NCBI GenBank assembly: GCA_016869435.1
Contig: VGEB01000009.1
Location: forward strand, 1 to 51,098
From: Alphaproteobacteria bacterium
GTDB lineage: Bacteria > Pseudomonadota > Alphaproteobacteria > Rhizobiales > Beijerinckiaceae
Direction of reading: 5' to 3'
DNA: 51,098 nucleotides
Positions 42,854 to 50,271 of the stretch are shown here, piece by piece. How positions within the stretch are numbered: position 1 is the stretch's first letter; every line of letters starts with the position of its first letter. The position numbers and the translations under genes were made by a program. The notes beneath the pieces were generated by a model, which saw only the letters and a list, made by a program, of their open reading frames with translations, had not been told where the DNA came from and ran no database searches.

Positions 42854-43861
42854 ATGTCGAATCATTTTACCGGTCTCAGTCTCGGTCCGCCGCTTGGCGA
42901 TCAAAGATTGGATCTGTGCGATCTCTATGCGTTCCAATCGCCGAGCGATCCTTCACGGACGGCGATCATTCTCAATGCCAATCCCACCTGCGATGAGTTT
43001 CATCCTGAGGCCATCTATCGGCTCAACATCGACAATGACGGCGATTGCTTGACCGATATCGCGATCACCTATGTGTTTTCGCCCAAACAGAACGGCCGGC
43101 AGGCTTTCGACGTTTACCTGGCGCGCGGCGCTGAGTCGCGTTCGCCGGAACCCGTGGGCGAAAAGATCGTCTCCGGCGCAGAGGTTTCCTTCGGCGCCAA
43201 GCCGAATATCGTCCGAGCGGGCGATTTCACCTTCTTCACAGGCGTTCGCAGCGACGCGTTCTTCTTCGACTACGATGGCATTCTGGCCTTGTACGACACG
43301 TCCGGCGGCAGAAATTTCACCGCGCCGCATCTCGGCGGCAAATCTCCCTGGACAGGCAAGGATTCGAACACTGAGGCAAATATTCTGTCGACTGTGGTCG
43401 AGATGCCGACGAGCGCTCTCGGCGGCAAGCCAGGGGTCCGAATCTGGGGACGCTGCAGCGTGCGTCGCGACGGAAAACTGATTCACGCCGACCGCGCGGG
43501 CCATCCGTCAGTCAGCAGCTTCTTCAATACCGACGAAACGAAGGAGGAATATAACGCCAGCGAGCCCGTGAACGACCGCAAGCGCTGGCTCGAACAGTTC
43601 ATCCATCTCATGGGGCACACCGGTGACTACACGAGGGATGAGGCGATCAAGGCGATCGACGAGCATGGCATCCTGCCGGATATGCTCAGCTTCGATCCCG
43701 CAAAGTCTGCCGGCTATCCGAATGGCCGCACCTTCACGGATGACGTCATCAATTTCCGGCTGTCATTTCTTTCAAAGGGCGAAATTCCCCCGGACGGGTT
43801 GAAGCCGCATACCGACACTTTGCAAGAATTCCCCTACATCGGAACGCCGCACCAAAAGTAA
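42854..43861 (+). CDS. DUF4331-family protein
   Basis: A 335-residue protein matching the DUF4331 pattern: DQRLDLCDLYAFQSPSDPSR, TAIILNANPTCDEFHPEAIY, YRLNIDNDGDCLTDIAITYV, followed by beta-rich repeats and FTFFTGVRSDAFFFD. No signal peptide is visible in MSNHFTGLSLGPPLG, so this copy appears cytoplasmic. The function of the family is not known to me. AAGGAGGTGA in front of the ATG is close to a perfect ribosome binding site, the strongest in the window, suggesting high expression. A stem with T-tracts lies after the gene. Confidence 0.82.
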   Translation: MSNHFTGLSLGPPLGDQRLDLCDLYAFQSPSDPSRTAIILNANPTCDEFHPEAIYRLNIDNDGDCLTDIAITYVFSPKQNGRQAFDVYLARGAESRSPEPVGEKIVSGAEVSFGAKPNIVRAGDFTFFTGVRSDAFFFDYDGILALYDTSGGRNFTAPHLGGKSPWTGKDSNTEANILSTVVEMPTSALGGKPGVRIWGRCSVRRDGKLIHADRAGHPSVSSFFNTDETKEEYNASEPVNDRKRWLEQFIHLMGHTGDYTRDEAIKAIDEHGILPDMLSFDPAKSAGYPNGRTFTDDVINFRLSFLSKGEIPPDGLKPHTDTLQEFPYIGTPHQK

Positions 43862-43877
43862 GTGGCAGGCCCAAAAA

Positions 43878-43904
43878 AACGGGCGCGCTGGCGGCGCGCC
43901 CGTT
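43878..43904. terminator. Bidirectional intrinsic terminator between DUF4331 and DUF992 genes
   Basis: AACGGGCGCGC (43878-43888) pairs without mismatch with GCGCGCCCGTT (43894-43904) around TGGCG. On the minus strand the stem is followed by seven T residues (A-run at 43873-43879), so it is a strong terminator for the DUF992 gene. On the plus strand only TTCTTG follows, which is weaker for the DUF4331 gene. Confidence 0.88.
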
Positions 43905-43929
43905 CTTGCATCCCTTGCGCGGTCCAATA

Positions 43930-44475
43930 TTACCGATGCGCGCGGGTCTTCTTTGGGGCGGGGGCGGCCGGCGGCGGCGGCGGCGGCGTCACCGGCATAT
44001 ATTGCAGACTGACATTGCCGACGCCGGCGGAAAGATTGGCGCCGGTGCCCAAGGAGACGGAGAGCGGCTGCAGGGAGATGGTCTTGTTTGAGCCGCCAAC
44101 GAGAAGAGCGCCGCCTGCCCCGGCTCCAATCGCGAGCGACCCTTCGGCGCCGATATAATCTCCCGCCAATGCGCCGGGCGCAACGCTGTTGGTGGCCGCA
44201 AGCACATTCCAAACGAGCTTGCCCGGACCGCTGATGCCGATATTGGCGCCGACATTGGTCAGCCTGCCGATGTAATGCTGCGGCGGGCTGCCTTTGGCGT
44301 CCGTGTAAACGCAGTCGAGCGCCTGATTCTCTATGATGATCATGCCGACGCCGCCGGAGACATGGCAAAGAAGGGCGCCGACCTGCACGGATTGCGCCAT
44401 GGCGGCGCCGGGCGCAAGCGCGATTGCGAAGGACATCGCGCAAATGGCGCGTCCGACCGAAAAGCGAAACATCAT
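43930..44475 (-). CDS. DUF992-family secreted protein
   Basis: A 181-residue protein with a signal peptide (ICAMSFAIALAPGAAMAQ) and the DUF992 pattern: VGALLCHVSGGVGMII near residue 32, LDCVYTDAKG with the second Cys, HYIGRLTNVGANIGI, GSLAIGAGAGGALLVGG and SLQYMPV. It ends in a proline-rich tail, TPPPPPPAAPAPKK. The predicted location is the periplasm or outer membrane, where the glycine-rich strands would form a small beta structure. Function is unknown. GGAG precedes a tandem ATG ATG start. Confidence 0.85.
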   Translation of the reverse strand: MMFRFSVGRAICAMSFAIALAPGAAMAQSVQVGALLCHVSGGVGMIIIENQALDCVYTDAKGSPPQHYIGRLTNVGANIGISGPGKLVWNVLAATNSVAPGALAGDYIGAEGSLAIGAGAGGALLVGGSNKTISLQPLSVSLGTGANLSAGVGNVSLQYMPVTPPPPPPAAPAPKKTRAHR

Positions 44476-44662
44476 TGATCTCCATTATGGTTGCGGAATT
44501 TTACCGCGCGGGCGGGACTGTAATCGCGAATAGCGCAAAAAGTAACCCCACGTCGAACTCTTTGAACCGCCGCGGGAATATTCGCACACAGGCGGATGGC
44601 CGCACGCGCCGGCGTGCATGGCGGTGCGAGGTCGTCGAGGGCTCGCCGGCCCCACGCGACCG

Positions 44663-44815
44663 CTACAGCCTGCCGATCAGCGCCATGACGACGACGATCG
44701 CGAGCACGGCGCCGACGCCGCCGCCGGGGCCATATCCCCATCCAGAACTATAAGGCCATGTCGGAAGCGCGCCGAGCAGCAGCAACAACAGGACGACGAT
44801 CAGGACTGTCGAGAG
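44663..44815 (-). CDS. DUF3309-type small membrane protein without a canonical start codon
   Basis: The minus-strand frame reads STVLIVVLLLLLLGALPTWP, then YSSGWGYGPGGGVG and a second helix ending MALIGRL, stop at 44663-44665. This is the DUF3309 pattern of about 50 residues with two hydrophobic segments. Where the family starts with Met, the codon is CTC (44813-44815). AAGGAG lies 9 bases upstream and would serve it, yet no ATG, GTG or TTG occurs in frame between the upstream stop and the tandem TTG codons near 44785-44788, inside the first helix. It is either a non-canonical start, a TTG start giving 41 residues, or recent loss of the start codon. Confidence 0.6.
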   Translation of the reverse strand, partial: LSTVLIVVLLLLLLGALPTWPYSSGWGYGPGGGVGAVLAIVVVMALIGRL

Positions 44816-45000
44816 CTGGATGAACTCCTTGGCGGCCGCACATTTCCGCGCGACCTTTCATCCGCAACTCTCACGTTGGACGAATGTTCCTTGCCAGCCG
44901 CTCAGCGCAGATATGGCGCGATTGGCTCTGCTTGCTTTCGAGTCTCGCGCGCCTACTTCAACACGAGAGGCGCCGCGACCAAGCGGAAGCCAAACAAAGA

Positions 45001-45042
45001 ACGGCTCGCGACCTCGGATGTAAAGGCGCGAGCCGTTTTTTT
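45001..45042. terminator. Strong hairpin terminator downstream of the cupin gene
   Basis: ACGGCTCGCG (45001-45010) pairs perfectly with CGCGAGCCGT (45027-45036) around a 16-base loop. Seven T residues follow on the plus strand (45036-45042). On the minus strand the stem is followed by the T-rich TTCTTTGTTTG, which would end the cupin transcript (stop at 45055). The stronger T-run faces a plus-strand transcript for which no gene is visible. Confidence 0.82.
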
Positions 45043-45054
45043 CGTGGCTATCCC

Positions 45055-45549
45055 TTAGGGATTGGCGGGCGTGGCCGGCGCGATATTAAGACGCGGGTCG
45101 TCTTTCGGATCGTAATAGTCGATCTTCCATGGGCCCGCCGCATTGATCTGAAGAACCGAGTCCTCGTCGACGAAGACGTAATGCAGCACGCCCGCAGGCA
45201 TTGAGATAAAGCTGCCGGCAGGAAGTTCTTCGACGCTGGCGCGGTCGGCTGACTGCCCTCTGCCGAAGCTGAACGCGCCCGAAATAATCGTCACGAGCTC
45301 GACCTTGGGATGCGTGTGCGGCGGAACGCGATAGCCCTTCGGCGCCTTGATGCGGACGACGAAATCTCCTTCTTTTGTCGGATCTCCATAGAGCACCGCC
45401 ATCTCCGCGCCGCCGGGCAGCGATGTCGGCGCCGGCGCCCATTTGATGTCGCCCGGGAGAAAGGCGCGATGCGCGTCGACCGCTCCGGCTTGAGCCGATC
45501 CGCCTACGGCGAGAAGCCCCGCGAATAGAATCCCTAGTCTTGTTTTCAT
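45055..45549 (-). CDS. Secreted cupin-domain protein
   Basis: A 164-residue protein with a signal peptide (MKTRLGILFAGLLAVGGSAQ) and one cupin barrel: VRIKAPKGYRVPPHTHPKVE near residue 80 holds the His-His-Glu metal ligands of motif 1, and PAGSFISMPAGVLHYVFVDE the second motif His. It ends in DYYDPKDDPR. Periplasmic cupins of this sort (ChrR/DUF4437-like) have varied, mostly unknown substrates. AGGAGAG lies before ATG 45549. The open frame further upstream is not supported. Confidence 0.83.
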   Translation of the reverse strand: MKTRLGILFAGLLAVGGSAQAGAVDAHRAFLPGDIKWAPAPTSLPGGAEMAVLYGDPTKEGDFVVRIKAPKGYRVPPHTHPKVELVTIISGAFSFGRGQSADRASVEELPAGSFISMPAGVLHYVFVDEDSVLQINAAGPWKIDYYDPKDDPRLNIAPATPANP

Positions 45550-45643
45550 CAGTCTCTCCTGTCGCGCTTTTGTCTTCTCAAGCGGCGCTGCACTCTCGTC
45601 GGCGCCGCATGCAGATCGACACATATAGGGCGCGATTGCGGAG

Positions 45644-46714
45644 TCAGCTCCACCAGAAGATCGCTGCGATGATGACGTAAAGACCGACAAGAGCCGCGCC
45701 GTCGACGATATCGGCGCGGCCGTCTACGGTCACAACAGTGACCACCAAGACTGAAAGAAACAGCGCCGCCGCGAGAATTGGCGGCACCGCGAGCGTGAAG
45801 GGCGCAGCGCCGCCAATCGCAAAGCTGACGAGCACAAGAACCGGAACAAGCGCCACGGCGACCTGGAGCGCCGAGTTGAGAATAACGCTGACCGCGAGGT
45901 CCGCCTTGCCTTGCGCCGCAAGCCGGACGCCGACGAGATTTTCGACGGCGTTGCCGGCGATCGCGACGATGACAAAGCCGGAAAAGGCTTCGCTGACGCC
46001 TAGCGTTTCGATCGCCGGGCCGAGCGCATCGACAAACCAATCGGACACAAAGCCCGCGGCGACGCCGCAAATGGCGAGAACGCCAATCGCCGCGCCAAGC
46101 GGCCACGCCTGGAGGCGCGCATGAGTCTCGACGGGCAGCGCGCGCTGGCCCTGTCTCAGCATGGCCTGGGTGAGAACAAGAAAAACGAACAGCAGCACGA
46201 TGGCGCAAACGACGGCCAGCTCCTGTTCATGCGCGCCACTTGGCAGATGCAGCTCCTGAGCGAGCGTCGGCAGCACCAGCGCCGACACCGCCAGAAGGAG
46301 CAGCGTCGCGATCATTCGCGGCGATTGGCTCTCAAAGCAAAGAATGCCGCGTCTCCAGCCGCCGGCGACAAAAGCGAGCCCGAGAACCAGGAGAGCGTTC
46401 GACAGGATGGAGCCGATCAGCGAAGCCTGCACGACGGTCAGCAACCCGGCCTTAAGCGCAAAGATGCAGACAAACAGTTCCGGAAGATTGCCGACCGCCG
46501 ACTGAACGATTCCTGTCGTCGCCGGCGAGAGTCGATTGCCGAGCTGGTCAGTCGCCTCGCCGATGGCATGCGCGACGCTCGCGAGCGCCACGGCTGACGC
46601 GATGAAATTTTCGATTGATCCGGCCTGCGCAAAATGCATCGCCGCCGCGACTCCGACGAACGCCGCCGGCAGCGCCGTGGCGGCGAAGATTTTCCCGTCA
46701 GCGGCTCCGATCAT
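45644..46714 (-). CDS. Calcium/proton antiporter (CaCA superfamily, Cax type)
   Basis: A 356-residue inner-membrane exchanger with about ten helices in two inverted repeats. The alpha-repeat motifs are TTGIVQSAVGNLPELFVCIF near residue 68, with the ion-binding GNxPE pattern, and GFVIVAIAGNAVENLVGVRL near 250 with GNAVEN. It exports Ca2+ (or another cation) for protons. The ATG at 46714 begins MIGAADGKIF and is preceded by AGAGGAATTCAGG. It lies on the same strand as, and 91 bases downstream of, PEP synthase. Confidence 0.9.
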   Translation of the reverse strand: MIGAADGKIFAATALPAAFVGVAAAMHFAQAGSIENFIASAVALASVAHAIGEATDQLGNRLSPATTGIVQSAVGNLPELFVCIFALKAGLLTVVQASLIGSILSNALLVLGLAFVAGGWRRGILCFESQSPRMIATLLLLAVSALVLPTLAQELHLPSGAHEQELAVVCAIVLLFVFLVLTQAMLRQGQRALPVETHARLQAWPLGAAIGVLAICGVAAGFVSDWFVDALGPAIETLGVSEAFSGFVIVAIAGNAVENLVGVRLAAQGKADLAVSVILNSALQVAVALVPVLVLVSFAIGGAAPFTLAVPPILAAALFLSVLVVTVVTVDGRADIVDGAALVGLYVIIAAIFWWS

Positions 46715-46805
46715 CCTGAATTCCTCTTTGGCGTGGCGCCGTCGCGCGATCGACCGTGGCGGCGCATGTTGCAAATTGCATTGTTCGAAAGGCGCGCGCG
46801 GTCGA

Positions 46806-49274
46806 TCAAACCGTCTGTCTTGGCGCTCTGCCGAGACGCTTCTCCAACTCGACGATCCGTCGCGTCGTCTCCAGAACCGTGTCGGGGTTGAGGCTGATCG
46901 AGTCGATTCCCAGCCGTACGAGGAATTCGGCGATTTCCGGATAATCCGAGGGCGCCTGACCGCAGATTCCGCAATGACGGCGGTTACGCTTGGCGCCTTC
47001 GATCGCCAACCGTATGATCTCCTTGACGCCTTCGTCGCGTTCATCGAAGTCGAAGGCGACAATTTCCGAGTCGCGGTCGACGCCAAGCGTCAGTTGCGTC
47101 AAATCGTTCGAGCCGATCGAAAATCCATCGAAGTGTCTCGAAAATTGATCGACCATCATGACGTTGTTCGGAATTTCGCACATGACGTAAATTTCAAGTC
47201 CGTTCTTGCCGCGTTCGAGACCAAGCTCGCCCATCAGAGAAAGAACTTTCTCCGCCTCTTCGATGCGGCGGCAGAAGGGAATCATCAGCTTGACGTTCGT
47301 CAGGCCCATGTCATCGCGCACGCGATTCATCGCCGCGCATTCAAGTGCGAAGCCGTCCCGATAGGCGGGGTGCGCATAGCGCGCCGCGCCGCGAAAGCCG
47401 ATCATTGGATTGGCTTCGCGAGCTTCGAAAACGGCGCCACCGAGCAATGACGCATATTCATTGCTCTTGAAGTCGGACATGCGCACGATGACGGGCTTGG
47501 GATAAAACGCCGCCGCGATCGCGCCGACTCCTTCCGACAGCCGCGTCACAAAGAATTCGCCGGGGCTCGCGTAATTAGCGGTCAGTCTCGCAATTTCGGC
47601 GCGTTCGCCCGCTTCAAGCCGTTCAGGATGCGCAAGCGCCATCGGATGCGCCTTGATCGAATCCGCGATGATGAACTCCATGCGCGCGAGACCGACGCCG
47701 TCGTTGGGCAACGCCGCAAGGCTGAAGGCGATGTCCGGATTGCCGACGTTCATCATCACGTGAGTGGCCGGCTTCGACAGAGTCGACAGATCGACTCTTT
47801 CCACGTCAAAGTCGATGCCGCCTTCATAGACCTTTCCGACGTCGCCCTCGGCGCAGCTCACCGAAATCAGGTCGCCGGTGCGGATGAGGCGCGTCGCCAC
47901 GTCAGTGCCGACGATCGCCGGAATGCCAAGTTCGCGCGCGACAATCGCCGCATGGCAGGTGCGGCCGCCGCGATTTGTCACGATGGCCGCGGCGGATTTC
48001 ATCACGGTGCCCCAATCGGGCGAAGTCGTGTCGGCGACGAGAATCTCGCCGGGAATGAATGTGGAGAGTTCGCGGGCGTGTTCGATCACCCGCGCCTTGC
48101 CGCTGGCGATCTTGGCGCCGACCGCGCGTCCTTCGACGATCGCTGCGCCGTGTTTCGTCGCCTTGTAAATTTCGGCGATGTTTCGGTCGCGGCGAGACGC
48201 GACCGTTTCGGGGCGCGCCTGTACGATATAAAGGCGTCCGTCGACGCCGTCCTTGGCCCATTCGATGTCCATTGGACGGCGCGCGCCTGCTTTGGCGCTA
48301 TAATGCTCCTCGATCGTCATGGCCTGTCCGGCCAGCGTCAGCGCCTCGTCGTCGGAGATGCAGAATTTCTCTCTTTCCTTGACGTCGGTCGGGAGGTTCC
48401 GCGTCGTCGCCCTGCCGTGATCGGAGAACACCATCCGGATCTTTTTTGCGCCGAGCGCGCGCTTCAAGATGGCGCGCTTGCCCAGCCGATAGGTCGGCTT
48501 GAAGACATAGAATTCGTCCGGATCGACCGCTCCCTGCACCACGTTTTCGCCAAGACCGTAGGCGCCGGTGATGAACACGACGTCCTCGAATCCGCTTTCG
48601 GTGTCGATCGTGAAGACCACGCCGGATGCGGCCAAGTCCGATCGCGCCATTTTCATCACGCCGACGGAGTTGAACACTTTGAAATGATCGAAGCCGTTGT
48701 CGATGCGGTAGCGGATGGCGCGGTCGGTGAACAGGCTCGCGAAGCAGTGGCGAACCGCGTCGAGAACGGCCGCCGCGCCGCGTACGTTGAGATAGGTGTC
48801 ATGCTGGCCGGCGAAACTTGCGCTCGGCAAATCTTCGGCCGTCGCCGACGAGCGCACGGCGACCGTCAGATCGTCGCCATATTCCTCGGTGAGGCGGGCC
48901 AGAGCGCCGCGAATTTCGGCCTCCAGATCTGGCGGCGTTTGCGCGCCGTAAACAATGTCGCGCGCCGCCGCCGCCCGTTTCGCGAGATCATCGACGTCAG
49001 ATGGATTCAGACCGTCGAGCGCCGCCGTAAGGGCGGGCCACGCGCCAGCCAGGTCGAGCATATAGCGATAGGCTTCGGCGGTGACGGCGAAGCCGTTGGG
49101 CACCAGGATGCCTTTCGCCGTCAGCTCTCTGTACATTTCGCCAAGCGAAGCGTTCTTGCCGCCGACGAGCGGCACGTCGGCGATGCCGACCTCGCCGAAA
49201 AAGCGAATGAAGCGCGCCGACGGATGCGCCGGACGAGCATTGGCGGACAGGGCGGAATCGGCCGTTTCAGTCAT
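46806..49274 (-). CDS. ppsA: Phosphoenolpyruvate synthase
   Basis: An 822-residue enzyme making PEP, AMP and phosphate from pyruvate and ATP. The N-terminal ATP-grasp domain has LVGGKNASLGEMYREL and VRSSATAEDLPSASFAGQ near residue 120. The swivelling domain has the phospho-His in GGRTCHAAIVARELGIPAIV, His about 441. The C-terminal PEP-binding barrel has FSIGSNDLTQLTLGVDRD and the catalytic Cys in HCGICGQAPSDYPE. Order and length match PpsA rather than PPDK. Start ATG 49274 was chosen; two further Met codons upstream (49307, 49325) are possible and none has a strong Shine-Dalgarno. It could supply PEP for gluconeogenesis or serine-cycle metabolism. Confidence 0.94.
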   Translation of the reverse strand: MTETADSALSANARPAHPSARFIRFFGEVGIADVPLVGGKNASLGEMYRELTAKGILVPNGFAVTAEAYRYMLDLAGAWPALTAALDGLNPSDVDDLAKRAAAARDIVYGAQTPPDLEAEIRGALARLTEEYGDDLTVAVRSSATAEDLPSASFAGQHDTYLNVRGAAAVLDAVRHCFASLFTDRAIRYRIDNGFDHFKVFNSVGVMKMARSDLAASGVVFTIDTESGFEDVVFITGAYGLGENVVQGAVDPDEFYVFKPTYRLGKRAILKRALGAKKIRMVFSDHGRATTRNLPTDVKEREKFCISDDEALTLAGQAMTIEEHYSAKAGARRPMDIEWAKDGVDGRLYIVQARPETVASRRDRNIAEIYKATKHGAAIVEGRAVGAKIASGKARVIEHARELSTFIPGEILVADTTSPDWGTVMKSAAAIVTNRGGRTCHAAIVARELGIPAIVGTDVATRLIRTGDLISVSCAEGDVGKVYEGGIDFDVERVDLSTLSKPATHVMMNVGNPDIAFSLAALPNDGVGLARMEFIIADSIKAHPMALAHPERLEAGERAEIARLTANYASPGEFFVTRLSEGVGAIAAAFYPKPVIVRMSDFKSNEYASLLGGAVFEAREANPMIGFRGAARYAHPAYRDGFALECAAMNRVRDDMGLTNVKLMIPFCRRIEEAEKVLSLMGELGLERGKNGLEIYVMCEIPNNVMMVDQFSRHFDGFSIGSNDLTQLTLGVDRDSEIVAFDFDERDEGVKEIIRLAIEGAKRNRRHCGICGQAPSDYPEIAEFLVRLGIDSISLNPDTVLETTRRIVELEKRLGRAPRQTV

Positions 49275-49582
49275 GACGAGCTCATTTTGGCGGGGGCTAT
49301 GTGTCATTAGCCTATAGGGCCGCAATTATTGCAGGCGCGAGGCGATCGTGAGCACATGCACAGAATTTCTTTGCTCCGGGCGCGTTTCCCGTCGCATCGC
49401 CGCTCGTATTGGCTTAAGGATAGGCTCGTGGAGGCCGATTCTGTCCTATGAAAAACGCTTACCTCGCATGCGGCGGCCAAAACTTGACCTAGTGGTCGAG
49501 ATTTGGCCGGATTCTTAACCATAATAGGAATCTGACCGGACGGCTGGCCAAATCCAGCTCGTGCTATTGAGGAGGGCGCTAA
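49275..49582. promoter_or_regulatory. Divergent promoter region with a CtrA-like box at 49515-49522
   Basis: No gene is visible between ppsA and the coiled-coil gene. TTAACCAT at 49515-49522 is an exact copy of the half-site recognised by the alphaproteobacterial cell-cycle regulator CtrA. It lies 61 bases before the coiled-coil gene, as in many CtrA promoters. There is no second TTAA at the right spacing, so support is limited. GAGGAGGG just before 49583 is the ribosome binding site. Confidence 0.4.
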
Positions 49583-50095
49583 ATGGATTCGCTGGATCTG
49601 GATCAGGTGATGGACGAAATCATCCCGAGGGGAGACAACAGGCCCCAGGCCCCGAATTATCCGGCCCGTCAGCGGCTGCGCGCGCCCGACGACGCCCTGG
49701 CGGCGCTAGATCTCGTGTCTCAGGCCGCCGCCGCCATACAAGAGCTTGAGAAACAGTCGGCTCAAGCGGTGGCGCGGGCGCATACCACCGCCAACGCGGT
49801 GAGAGAGAAGCTGGAGCGCGCCGAAGAGCGCGCCGACCGGGCCGAAGCGGCGGCACGCAATTCGGAAGCCGAAGTCGCCGAACTGTCCGCGGCGCTCGTT
49901 CACGCGCGCAACGACCTCGAGGCGATGCAGTCGCTGATCGAGGCGACGCAGGCCGAGCTTACAGCCATGGAGCAGCGGGCGCTCGCCGCAGAAACGCGGG
50001 CGATAGAATCCGACGCCTCGGTCCAAAGGATCGTCGACGCCATTCGAACGCAGCTTCCGGTCAAGGTCGCCGAACAGGCCAAGCCCGCCGCCTGA
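49583..50095 (+). CDS. Coiled-coil protein of unknown function
   Basis: A 170-residue soluble protein. The first 45 residues are proline and arginine containing and probably unstructured (MDSLDLDQVMDEIIPRGDNR). Residues 50-155 are a continuous alanine-, glutamate- and arginine-rich helix with heptad spacing (VREKLERAEERADRAEAAAR, SEAEVAELSAALVHARND), expected to form a coiled-coil dimer. There is no signal peptide or membrane helix. The low-complexity sequence gives no reliable family. A strong GAGGAGGG precedes the ATG and a CtrA-like box lies upstream. Confidence 0.72.
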   Translation: MDSLDLDQVMDEIIPRGDNRPQAPNYPARQRLRAPDDALAALDLVSQAAAAIQELEKQSAQAVARAHTTANAVREKLERAEERADRAEAAARNSEAEVAELSAALVHARNDLEAMQSLIEATQAELTAMEQRALAAETRAIESDASVQRIVDAIRTQLPVKVAEQAKPAA

Positions 50096-50271
50096 CGCGC
50101 AGATCTCGCGCCCTCCGGAGTCGGCCGCCGGGCAGATTTGGCGGCCCCATCGCGCTCTCAAAGCGGCGAGGCGTAGGCTTGCGCTCTGATTAAGTTCGCT
50201 CTTAATGTATTGAATTTATTAATTAATCGATATCAAGCGCTGTGGGCCGATGCGGCTCGGCGCTCGAAGGT

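Noticed and set aside
47628-49310. Long plus-strand frame opposite ppsA
   Set aside because: Same reason: an antisense shadow of a well-conserved enzyme, with no signal or domain of its own.
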